Of a stretch of 64,000 bases of DNA, positions 37,701 through 51,300 are shown in pieces. The DNA is taken from contig OY741265.1 in NCBI GenBank assembly GCA_963514095.1, positions 29,962,290 through 30,026,289 of the forward strand, in the 5' to 3' direction. Each line of letters starts with the position of its first letter. The first letter of the stretch is position 1. The DNA comes from Eutrigla gurnardus. Its lineage: Eukaryota > Chordata > Actinopteri > Perciformes > Triglidae. Made by a program: the position numbers and the translations under genes. A model generated the notes under the pieces. The model saw nothing but the letters and a program-made list of their open reading frames with translations, ran no database searches and was not told the DNA's origin.

Positions 37701-40700
37701 AATCCCTCGGGAAATTGTACAGCTGCAGTTACTTTATAAGAGAAAGAGAAGAAAGAAAGAGTCAAATAAGTAAAAAAAATATAAAGTATAAAATAATGCC
37801 ACTAAATATAAGTAATGTATGAACATAATGTATACAGTATAAACACTATAGTATAGTAGTGTATCGGCTGTTGAGGTAGTATCATAGAATCTAGTCCACA
37901 GAAGTAAAGTTTGACAGTTATACTGTATTAAATCTGATTTGTTTTATGTCTTAAAGCACACTGTAGGGTAATTGCTAGTTTTGATAAGGTCTATATAAAT
38001 AACCTCTTTTATTGTTGTTATTATGATTATTATTAATATTATCAACCACATGACATGTTTGTTAACAGATTTAACTTTAATGCACACCATGAGACTAACA
38101 GCCCACGATCTAGCGTTAAATATTAGACTCACACAGGAAATCTGCATTTTCTACTAAACGTGGTGATTGTTGTCAAAACTAAAAGCCAATTAGCTCTTAG
38201 ATGAGGCTAGAGCCAGGCGTTTCCCATCATGCCCCGGGGCTTGCAGTCAACTGCAGCGCCTGGCTCTAAAGAAGACGTCAGTGCAAGTCGGGATCAAGTC
38301 GGACACAAAACTACCCAGCATGCATTGTGCGGTGATCGCCATCTCGAACGAGCCTAGTCTGAGGGAATTACCCACAGTTCATAGCATAGTTGTGACGTTA
38401 AACACAGGGTTACCAGGGAAAGCCCTGAGTAATTAAAAGAAAAGTAAACAAAGATGACGGCGCGTTATTACATTTAGCCTAAACACAAACTTTAACATTA
38501 AAGATGTAATATGGAATATCAAACACTTGAAATCATAGGAATCCGAGCATTAGGCTACACACCTGGTTTATTCATCAACCATTTATTTTAATGCTGCTTA
38601 TCAAAGCCGTTTGAACTAAAATAGGTAAATATATGATTTGACAGGTACATCTGGTCTGGGATGATAAGATCCTGGAAGACTTTCACATCAGGCTGTAAAA
38701 CATGTCAAATGAAAACCAACACTTTAAGATAACATGTTTTCATTTCAATGTGAAATGTCAAATGCTGTCCCATTTGTATTTACCATTTCAGACCGTCGCA
38801 GCCTCTCACACTCAACCATTTACCAGGGGACGTCAGTTAAGGGGCTTTAGGGGGGCTGGGATTGGGCTTGGTCTTCAGTCTTGCTCTTCTCCCTTTGTTT
38901 CCACCAATCAGTTTCCAGCCCGCCCTCATGTCTGTCCACCTGTGTCTGGTTGACTCATTAGTTGTACTGTATCATCCTGCTCACTCGGTGTTGTTCTTGG
39001 AACCAGGGTTTGCCAATGTAACTCACTATCTGCTCAATTTATCCCTCATTTCTGCATTACTTTTTTGTATTCTGAAACAAAGTCAAAGTAGCTGTTCTTC
39101 TCACTTAGAAAATATTAAAACTTCTGTCTTTTTTTTCTTTTTTTTATGTCACAGTTCCACTCATAATCATGACTGAATTCAACAGGAGCCTAACATGTTG
39201 ACATGTCACTACAACTTGCCTCCCAGGAGATCTCCATATTGTCCTTCTTGGACCCCCAGCCTCGTAGACCTCTGGGGATGGCGTCTGGGGCTGGTTGGAA
39301 CACAACAAAGATCCACTCAGATTGAACAACATCATGTCCACAGTTTAACATGTATTAGAAGGCAGACAAGCATTAGATGTATCGTTGCTTAGTGACTTAG
39401 AATACACAAATGGTTAATAGCTGTGAAGACAGCAAATATAATAAAATAAATGTAGTAATACATATACTTTACATATATATTATATTACCACCATTAACTT
39501 TTACAGTTAATAAACAATGATGACGTACATTAGTGTGTTCACAAAGTTTGATAATAGAAGAACAGCTGAGTGCAACAGCTTGTCAAACTGTCAGAACATT
39601 TACCAGCAGAGAGAATGAACCTAAACCTCCTGACGCTCCAGATGTGTGTCATTAGTGAGTGGGTAGAATACATTTACATAGTGTCCACTTGTATAAATGC
39701 GTGTTGTGTAATGTTAGACCAGTGAGACATTACAAGCATCAAGTCACCAGATGATCAACTCAGAACGTCAAGCACCAGCGGGCTATTGCACAAAAGCAGA
39801 ATTCAGATATCCAGGATAAATGACTAAGCTGGGTTCAACATATCCCACACAAAGACCCAACCAGGATGAACAGCTGGGACTAAGTGAAGCCAAGTGCAAC
39901 TAATCCTGGAGAGTGCACCCACACGGCTTCCTCAACTACACCCCTAGATCATCACCGATTCACTGATGCAGATCCCAAATTCACCATGACGACAGTGACC
40001 TTCTCACAAACTGAGCATGAGCGTTTGATGGAGGCGTATGAGGAGGTCAAGCTCCTCCTAAAAAGAAGAACTGGGGTTTAATGCACCAGACAATGTTCTA
40101 CTGTTATTGTAGCGCTTTAATCTGGAGCTCAAATACTATATGAAACAATGTTGACAGCTACGGTGGCTGGGGAGGAACACACAAGGCGAACTCACACTTT
40201 ACAACAGTCTCCCCAGTGGTTCATCAATACATTACAACCAGAATCAAAGAGAGGGATCCAGGGAGCTCACAGTCTGGTTATCGAACACTTCTGTTGACTT
40301 ATTTCTAATGATGTTGGCTATAAGAGTCCGAAACAGCATACACACATCAGATTAGTATATGATTAAGTCATTGTATTTAGAGCTGCCTGAGTTAATATAG
40401 AAATATGTCTCCAGCTAGGAGACAACGTCAATTGAGTCCTACAGGCTGAACAGCTCCATTCAAGAGGACACTTCTATTACTTCTGGTCAAAAGTCAAACC
40501 TTTGCTGACCAAAACTAGGTAGGTTCATTGTGTTCATGCAAAGTAAACGACATAAACTACATGAAGCAAAATAAGATCACTGATTTTCCATGAGTGTGTG
40601 TTGCTCCTCACCAGCTCCGCTGGTCTTGTATCGTGGCGAGGGCTGGCTGGGCTGACTCTGGCCCACTGCGTTGATGGCGAGGACCCTGAACTGATAGTTG

Positions 40701-42326
40701 ACGAAGGGAGCGAGCTGCAGGATGACAGAGTTGAGGTCTCCGGCGTAAGTAGACAGGTTCTGCCACCTGCCCGGCTCCCAGCGGTCCTCCTCAAACTGGA
40801 CCAGGAATTCTGCAGAGACCAACGACGGGCATGAGACGAGGCAGAACGCTTCCTGTTGAATCAGTGGAGATCTAGGAGGGATCATGTGGTCCCTGAAGAG
40901 GTTCCGCAGGTTTTCTAGGATCTCCTTCAGTTGTGGCTTTGTGTATTCTTGTATTATGTCATTTAATCCCCTCATTTGGAGTTTATTGAGCCTGTGACAT
41001 TATACTTTATAAACCTTCCTATCAATACAGATTATAATCATCATTGTATAAGCAAAAGACCCATGTTTCTCAGATGGGTTAGAATTGTAGCCTATCAGTA
41101 TGTATTTCCTTTGTTCAGTCATGAGTATTTACTATTTCAGCATCCCTTTATTATCATTTTTTCCACATGGCGTGATTGCATAGACCCGATGCAACGGCAC
41201 AAATGAGGGAAATTAACCAAATTTACTCATGTATTAGCATGAGCGAAAGTCTAACAGTGTTGAGTTCATCCTCCTGTCATCCTGACGTTGCTGAATCACA
41301 AATGGAGGAAACAAATCCTGTCCCCTGTGTCTGTGGTCCCCCAGAGGTCTAGATAGTAACTCACATTAGTCCAGAGACCAGACCAGACTATGTGGAGAAA
41401 CCAGAGACTGTCTGTGGTCCCCCAGAGGTCTAGATAGTAGCTCACATTAGTCCAGAGACCAGACCAGACCATGTGGAGAAACCAGAGACTGTGTGTGGTC
41501 CCCCAGAGGTCTAGATAGTAGCTCACATTAGTCCAGAGACCAGACCAGACTATGTGGAGAAACCAGCGACTGTCTGTGGTCCCCCAGAGGTCTAGATAGT
41601 AGCTCACATTAGTCCAGAGACCAGACCAGACTATGTGGAGAAACCAGCGACTGTCTGTGGTGATGGAGCAGCTACAATGTTAGCGTAGCCTAGCACCCAT
41701 CAACCAGACTCCATTCAGAAAACAAGCATTTTAAAAGTTGCAGACAGACCTAACAAAGCAATGACTTCAGACTACAAATCATCATCATTATGGAGTTATT
41801 TAAGCATCGTTTTTATTGATATTCAATCACCGCTAAATAGTTTATTTGGGGTTCATCCAGCTGTGGTAAACCAGCCGATGTGTGCCTTGCTAGATCCTGT
41901 TTGGTGAAATTCACTAAGCACCTCTGGATGATGTCATGAAAATGTGCTTCGACCACGGCATCCCACGTCACCTATCCATCTCTCCTTTACCAACACGATG
42001 TCCCGACAGGATGCACTTTACTGCCAAAGGAGTGTCAGGAAACTATGACATGGAAGCTGCTCTCATATAAACAAATCAGGCTTTTGAAGACAAACGTATA
42101 GAAATGATGCTTTGTAGTCCAATCCCTTCCAGAATGTCCAAGAAAAGATAAATGTGGTGTGTGTGTTTACTGACCCGTGATTGGACTCTGGTGGTCGTTT
42201 CCAGGGATCCAGGTGAGGCGAACGCTACGGGCTGCAAGGTCAGACAGATCCAGATCCATGGGAGGGTCTGGACGGTCTGCAGAGAAACAGGGATTAATCT
42301 TCCACGTGGGAAAAAAACCCCAGATA

Positions 42327-42367
<41 letters not shown>

Positions 42368-45300
42368 CCATAGGCATGCTCCAACACTCGTCATTCATAC
42401 TGCATAATGTCATCTCGCCGTAAGATCCATTATGACACCCAGTGGCAACTTCAAATCATCTCCCAGTTCACTGTCGAGTTTCAGGAAGTGGTAAATACAC
42501 CATCAGTGAAATGAGGACAACTGAGAAAAAGTACTCCACTCATATCATCAGTAAACAAATTAGAGTGAGTGGAAATGTGGATTTTGGTGCATGCATTAAA
42601 TGCATTCCAGTCAAACAAACATGGAGACAAAATCATCTTTGGCACAAATAATATCCAATAAAAGAGCAGAAAACCAAAAGTATAAGAAGACAAAATAAAG
42701 AGGAAATAAAGACGAGGACAGGAAAGAAAAGAAAGGAAAGAGAAAGAATTCCACCGAGCTGTGTGTTACCTGGAGGTAAGGCACTAGAGACTGAGGGGTT
42801 GAGGGAGGCTTCCTCTGTGGGGGCGGGGTCAAGGACCAGGAAGTGGGTATAAAGGTTAGAGTTTACAGGTTAGTCTACCAGCCAGTCAACAGCAAGGGAG
42901 CACAACGTTAACATGTCATTTAGTACACATTGTATTAATATGAGTCAGCTTCACTATCGCCAGTTTTTACGACAGCATACTTGGGTGATTGTAGGTTAAA
43001 AATATCATATATTATGGAGCCAGGGGAAGGGGGTAATATTCTGAGGAGAAAAAACCCATATCTGCTTGTTTAAGTGGTCAATGAATGAGAAAAACAAATA
43101 ATATTCTCTATTCTCTGAAGTTAAAGTAGTGCATCTATGAGAATCCATAAATTAATAAAATTCTGTGTGTGTATGTATAAGTCATCATAAGGATTTTTTT
43201 TACAGCAACCTAAAATCCAAGAATAACGACATTTAGCAAAATATTCTTTAATATTTATAAAGTAAGCACTCGTACTTTTTGTTAATATATTCCAATGAAT
43301 CTTATTTCCATATATGTATTTTTGAATATATCCTTGTAATCTATGCTTCTGCTGTTTGAATGCATTAACGATGATGCACACCAGCAGCTAAGTGATGGGG
43401 TTCCTTACTTTTTGTCATTACATTACCACCATAATTAGAAAATGAGCCCCTCCCCCAGCTCGTCTTTTTTTGTTGTTACCTACAATGACACTCGTACATC
43501 ATCGTAGGTTTGAAACAATCATATAAGCATCACAAATACATTTGAGACTTTTGTACTGACGATTAGATTTATTTCCCAGTTTCTTCCAGGTCTCTGTGAG
43601 ACCAGGAGGTCAATGAACAACTGGGGTTCCTCAAGGTGCCTCTCTGTGGGTTGACTCAACCAAAACCTCCTGCTCAGGAAATCTAATACTTCCTTAGAGA
43701 TGAGGACGAGTTTCTTGGGGTTACAAACGTGCCTAAAAAGCTAACATGGGTTTACTGAGGGCCAGACAGCAGTGGCGTATTCCTGTCATCAAAGAACAAG
43801 TCTCAAATGTCAAAGCAATGGTCACACAGGATGTTCAAACCAAGTCTACCACATAGCTTCACCATAGCACTGTGTACACGACAGGAGCGTGTCCTTACGC
43901 TGCATGCAGACTGCTGAATCAGTGGGAGTGAGTAGAGTTAAAGCTACGCTAGGAGAGGATTTCAGTCAAATGCAGAAACAATAACCAGTGCATGATTTCC
44001 ATTTGAAGAAACAGAGCTGAAACACAGCACAGTGTCAGGAATAACATTTATAGTAACTATCTAAAGATGATCTCAATGAGAAAAAACGATAAGCAATAAC
44101 ACGAAACAAAAGTCAAAGCATTTAGTCATTTACTAATATGTATATAGAGCGAGGTAACATGGTTGTATAACGAGTAGAACCAGTAGGGGTGTATGGGAAA
44201 ATCCAGTCATACAGGAATCTAGATCCTTCTTCTGAGATTCTGAATCGATGATGACGGAGACGACAACATCCCTTTCATTGTTTGATAATGAGAAGTAAAG
44301 TTCGGTCAAGCAGAATGAGGAATAATTCAACAACCGGCGCAATCCAAGACGATCCGTGAGAAAGTCCACTAAGGCTGGTCACGTAGCATGGTAGCATTAG
44401 CTGCCTACCTGACCCATTGTTTCACAGCGTTAACCACATGGAATTGTGCTTTTCTGTGAGGTTGTTATGAAACATATTTATGAAATCTATTTTTGTTTTA
44501 GAAATGTGAAAGTACGCCATGGTTTGCAGAAACGCATGATGCCTTAAACAAGATACGGAGACACATTAAGTATTTATTATTATTATTTCTACATACATCT
44601 GCTTTCATGGACTCAATCTAACTATGCCGTGTGCCCCAGCAGTGTTGTGTGTGTGGGTGTACCTAACACCGTGAGGCGGGCTGAGGCCGAGTCCTGGTCT
44701 ATCTCAGATGTAACGGTGCAGGTGTAGGTTCCCTCGTCGCCCTCGTTCACGTTGGGGATGGTCAGCGACTCCTCGTCTTTCTTCAGCCTGGGACACGAAC
44801 AGAGACTTATTTCTGATACATCAATGTGCTGACATCTGTCAGAAATCATTCACTCATTCAATGAAAAACATTGAAATAAAAAGTGTGTGAATGATGCAAC
44901 AGTGGGATATCTCACTATCTGACATGTTTTGGCTGGACTTCCTCTCTAAGAGGAGTAGCTGTTGTGTGCCATATCAGCCATCTCCTCCAATATGACGTTT
45001 CCCATACAACTAAACTAATGTTTTGAAACATATTTCTCGATAACGCTTGCAGTTTTCAACACGTGTCAGTTGACACTAAACAAAGCACAAATGCAACAAA
45101 ATTATTTGGTTATGTTTTAGCAACAACTTCTTTAATGTGACTGAAATGTTTCCTATCAGTGTGTAGTTGGTGTACTTGGTTTGTGTTGCTGTGTTCTAAA
45201 AGAGTTTGCAGGATTAGTTTGCGTTTGCAGAGATCTCTAATGTCTTCCTGGTTACCAAGGTTTTGTATAACAAATAACACATATTTTCTGTTGTTTAAAT

Positions 45301-48300
45301 GACAGCGTTGCTTGGATTATGCTCTTTTCCCTGATAAAACACAGACATGGTACAGATGCAGGATCGGAGCCCCACAGATGGTCTAGGGTCAGTGTGTGTG
45401 CTGATACCTCCAGCCCAGGGAGAGAGGCTTGTCGTCCTTGGTCCAGGCCACAGTGATGGGCAGACTGGAATCAGACTTCACCTTACACTCAAAGCGAGCT
45501 GTGGAGCCCCTGATGGCCGACTGGTGTACTGGCGGTCCGAGTATACGAGTCGGCTCTGAGGTGGAGAGTGGAACGTGTTCAGTTAGATGCATCCAGGGAA
45601 GTCAGTGAAAGGTGTGTGTGATGACTGACATTGTTAAGGCCATATGCGAATGTGTTTTACCACCACAACCCTCTACTATTTCTGTTATCTTCTAAAACTG
45701 GAAACTGGAATTCGTTTTTAGGAGTAGGATTTACTTCCATGTCTGTCCATCCTCATTTTATCCTAGTAGAAATTTGTGTAATATTGTCATCATTAGTATA
45801 TGACCGGAACAAACCGGAACAGACTGGAACGGACGGACGGAAGACCCACAAACTTAGAGTCAGACCCCTTCCGCTGTTCCCCATGAAATGTACCATGCAG
45901 AATAGTTCACCCGTTTTCAATGTTTTCAGTTCAGTTCTACCCTGAATGTGAGTGGGGATGTAATATCTAACCTTTGACCTCCAGGCGGACCTGGATCTCG
46001 GCCGTGCCCAGGATGCTGGTGGCCACACAGGTGTAGGTGCCCTCATCTTGGACTCGGGCCCGTTTGATCTCCAGGCTGCCGTTGATGTAAAGGCGGTACT
46101 GACCTCCATCCAGCCCGCTGCCCTGTCCGTTCTTAAACCTGCACACACAGGAAACAAGGGAAACAGCATTAAGTGGGAGTGTAGTTGCTCAAAGACACAG
46201 AGGATGGTGCCGTGCATTGAATGTTGACAAATTCATTCATTTTCAGGTTCATACTTGTACTTGCATTTCTACTAGAAGATGTTAGCACCGGTCTCTTTAA
46301 CCTCTTAGAACCAGATTTTTACTTTGCAGTTTGAAAAAATGTATTGTGTTTTATTTATTTTCTGTACACCCTTGTTCCAACACGTCATTGCAGCTTATGA
46401 TGCAACATGTCCTGTGTGGGATCTTGTTTTAAATGTAAAATAGTTTTTTGTGGGTTTGCACATGCTGCAACTGAAAAAGCCCAGTCTGCTATGATTGGTG
46501 TATAGCTGTGACATCACAACCTTACAGAAGTCCTGACAGCTCATTTACAAGCACAGTTAATGAAAACGGGCTACTTGGTGGATATAACATTTTGATAGTA
46601 TTGATAGCATTTTCACAGTATTTATATATTTTTTATTTTTTTATTCATAACGGAAGAAGACATGTAAATCTCTTTCTACATTAGAAGACCTTTACATAAA
46701 CAAAAAAACATGACATGCTTACCAGCGTAACACCGGCAGAGGGGAACCGAAGAAGGGACAGTCCAGGAAGGTGCGGTTGTTCTCGATGACTTTAATCAGC
46801 TGGGTTTTAGGTCCCAGCATCCTCGGAGGCATGTCTACGAAGAGAGGGCGACACCTTTAACACTTACTGGCACAACTCCTTCACAGGGATGCTGAATGTC
46901 GCACAGTATTTAACATTCGTAAAGTGACGCGATAACAGATCTGGTGCAAGCCACGACAGTGAAACAGTTAGCTACAGTTAGCATGATACCGGGGACCTGC
47001 AAACGGCTTATTCATGTAGTTTGTAATCAATTACAGACTATAAATGTTTGTTTTTCATCCAGAGTAATTAATAGTAAAAAATAATTGTTACTATTCATTT
47101 AATCTGCTGACGTCCGTGACGAGGATGTGTTTAGCCTAGCTTAACACAAACAAAATGTGTAAAATGTGTGTGGATAAGGTGCCGCTTTTGAAGGAACAGT
47201 GAAGGAAAAGATGCACAAGGCAACCACGGTGATGCTGGTGGTGATGTATTATGTTGATCTATATTGTATTGATACTTCCGGGTTACCAGACTAGTGGAGA
47301 GCATGTCTCACCCAGGACGCTGACGAACGCGTTGGCCAGCAGATAGCCGTGCTCGTTGGAGGCGTTGCACTGGTAGACGGAGCTGCTTTGCATCTGCACC
47401 GAGCGAAAGATGATGGTGTCGCCAAGCACCTGTCTGCTGGGGTTGTGGGGGGGGCCTGGGGTCGAGGGAGGAAAACAGCGACACAATTCATTTCATACAG
47501 ATAGTGACGACATCGTTGAACTGGTTTGACGGTGGGTGAGTGGTTTTATAATCTACCACAGATTCATATCATAACATCATAACAGGAACTGATTGGCTTT
47601 TTATTATACTGCAATCCAGCCAGTTTAGACACTGGTCCTCAACATGTATCCAAAAGAATCTCCTACTTTTGCTGTGAGGCCTGTCAGGGCACACTCACAC
47701 TACACCAACTGTACCGTGCCCAGGCACAATTGAGCCTTAAGTCCGGATTGTTTGGCCAGTGTGATGCTCCGTTCTGTACTTGTACTTGTACTTGTACTTG
47801 TACTCTGTAAGGGTATACGCTTACTCGGCCCAGCGCGTTCATGACTGCTCACGCTCACGTGCACTGATGTAGGCCGAGTGTTTACTAGAAATATGTGCAG
47901 ACGGACTTGTCAGTAAAGTTTCAGTCATGTTCTCTATGTTGTTCTCTCTTGTTGATGACTTTGAGACAGTGCTTCTTGAAAACAACATCAAGCCATGTGT
48001 GTGTCGTATTACGACGTGATGACGTATGTATAACAGGCAATCAGGCGTGAGTGCGCCCTTAGTGTGTAAGATTTACTCTTTACAAACTCTTTTGACTGTA
48101 CAATATTTGCTTTTTTTAGTCTGAAGGAAAAGATAGTAAATGATATGATGATGATAATATGGTTGTTGTAAGGTTGCGCAGTGTGCTCTGGCTGGCTGGT
48201 AGTGGGCGGGGCTAATCTATTAACCCAATGGCTCAGGTACGATAAGGCTGCTGGGTAGCAGCGAGCAGCAGGGATTATGGCGCGCCCAACCATTAGAGTG

Positions 48301-51300
48301 AGTGACTGGTTATCTTGAGTTCGGAGAACTGAATGCCTGCTACCTCCAACTCCAGCTTTTCATTTTGAACAAACCACCAGGAACAACAAGCTTGAACAAG
48401 AACCATCTACTGAACACCATCATTCACCATCAACAGTACATTATACAACATTATCAAAAAGTTGGTTCTTTCACAGTGTGAGGAACACATGTATCCTGAG
48501 CTATGGAATATAAGAGAAGATATAAAACGAGAGCTTGGATAATACAGTTGTAATGTACAGAGTGTAATGAGCCCCCTTCTATAATATTGGTAGCTATTAG
48601 TCGCCTAGCAAACCTAGAGAGTGTTAGCAGACCAGGTATGAACGTGATGTTTAACTTATACTACAAGAATAAATAAAAAAAGGTGGAGAAATGCATCCAT
48701 CAGGTTTCTGTTATTTTGTAGTGTTCTAATAATATAAGTGAAGAAAGAGTGAAAGAAAAATGAATCAATGGATAAATACATAAATGATAGATTGAATGAA
48801 TGACTAATGAAGGAAAGAATACGTACTGTCAATAGGCTGTCCATCCTTCAGCCATAGGATGTTAGGTTTAGGGTTGCCGTTGGCGCGGCACACCAGGCGT
48901 CCGTTCTCATCGGGGGCGAGCACCAGGTTAGTAGGTTTGTCCAGCCAATAAGGAGCCGCTGTGGAAAAGAGGACGTCCGCTGATCATGACGGATTCAAAC
49001 ACATGGTCACGTATATCTGTATAAACACATGTAACCTCCTGACCTTTGACCTGAACGTAGATGGAGTGACGTATGCTCCCTAAGTGATTGTTGGCCATGC
49101 ACACATATTCTCCAGCATCCTCCTCTGACACGTTGATTATCTTCAGGGTCTTGTTGTAGTTGTCAAACTTCACCTTCCGCCCCGGCAGGTCCCCGCCCTT
49201 CTTAAACCACTTGATGGTGGGCGTCGGCCTGTAGGGGAAAGACGAAGAAGGGAAACAAATTCTCACTCTCATATTACATTTGATTTGGCAAAACGTCACC
49301 TTCAAGAAGCTAAAGGAGCCAATTTGCTGTGTCTTTAAACAGCACCAGCAAATCAATGGGCTTTTCAAAGGATAATGTTGATGGATGGATGGATGGATGG
49401 ATGGATGGATGGATGGATGGATGGATGGATGTGTGTGATTTAAATAGGAAAAAGTTCCCTTTTAAGTGTCAAGTGCACACTAATGCCTGTATCATTATAT
49501 TAATATTAACAGGTGTGTTGCCTAAGTTTCTTCAAACTTCACAATAGTGATAAAAGGTTAGTCTAGGGTCGGCACTATAGAATATCAGATGAATAGCTAT
49601 GGACTGACAAATCCCAGTTCAAACCTCTTCAATCCCAACACTGAGTAGACTGCAGAGTCCAGTTGCACCGTTGTGGTTCAATAGTGACAGGGAAACCAAG
49701 TCAACAACCAAATTCAAACTGTTTCCTCTCCTTTCATACGACACTGCAGGGACATCGACTATGTGAAAGTCTGAATCATACTGTTTGTTTCAAATGGAAA
49801 TAATACTTTGGCGTCTAAATGAAAATAAATAGTCATTATTTGAAGGAAACACATCAACATAACATTGTAAACATGAGTTAATGGTCTCAATCTCTGTTTC
49901 AAGTCTTCTTCAATCCAGCATGATGTTCATTTAGTCCATTATGGTCCATTTAGAGTCCACCAGACCAGAAAGCAGGGGATGCTTTAGGGGCGGGGCTACC
50001 TGCTGATTGACAGGTCGCTACCATGGCAATGTTCAGCCTGGGTGTTGTCTATGTTTTCATCTTACAACTTTCATGTCATTTCTGTTTGCAAAAAAATAAG
50101 ATAACAAGCGCCAAATACTAAGAGTCTAGTTTTTGCAGTACGCTTGCAATACTTACAATATCACAGCGTACAATATATTAAGATAAATGTTATCAGTGCG
50201 TGTGTGTGTGTGTGTGTGTGTGTGGGAGCTCACAGTCCAGCAGCGATACACTCCAGCAGCAGCTGCTCGTCTCGCAGCACCATCTTGGAGCTCTCCGTCC
50301 CGGAGGGTGAGAGGAAGGTCGGCGTGGTCTCGACTACTTTACGGCCTGCAGGCGAAGAACAGGGTTGTGTTTATACACACAAAAATACACTACGCTATAT
50401 CTTTGTACCATGACTGGCTTCCTACAAGGACATCCTGTTCGTAGGCGCTGCCACATAACGTTAACACTATTATTCTGATCATTTCCTTGTGGCTGTGTTC
50501 CGTCTCCACCAGGCTTTGGCCCTTCCTGCAGTCTGTTATGAGGGCAAATCGGCCTGTAAACGGGTTTAACACCCTCTGGCTCTTCTCACAGCAAGACATT
50601 AAGAGATAGAGAAAGAAGAACGGAGTCACTGATCTTGCTCTGCGTTTTACGAGGGAACAGAGATGGCAAAGATTGACATTAAAAGCTTAAATTAATCAAT
50701 TACAACGTTCTCTGCTGTAATGAGATTACTTTAACATTGAGGACATTATTCAACCTGAAGTCAAAGCTTCCTGTAGGGCTTGGCTAGGGCAAAGAGCAGC
50801 ATTGTAATTGGTTGCCAAAACGAGAGCCCTAAGAACAGAGCCTCTGTGAGGCCTTTTATCATCCACACACAGTACAATGACCCGGATCTATTTGACTCCT
50901 ATTCCTGAATGCAAATATGTGTGAATGAGTGCTTTTATACAATAATAAAGGGGATGTTTAGCACTAGTGTAGCTTCAGTTGGTTGGAGCACATTTTTTTT
51001 TACACAAACTGTGACTAAAACATTTCAGCATAAATTAATGAAGTCAGTTGAGCAAACAGTCTCGGATGTGAGCAAACTAGCAAGTACTGTCATTGTGTTC
51101 ATACTACAACAGCCAAACATATGCTGCCCCCTTACAGGCATGCCATTGAGTGTAAACCCAACTTTTCTTACTTTCACATCAACTACACTGATGACCAAAC
51201 TAGGTCGGTAAAACATGATATTACTTATCTTGAGTGTTTTTTTTTATTTGGGCTTAGCATGAGTGAAAAACCTTTTTCAAACAGAAATAGTATTGTTCAT

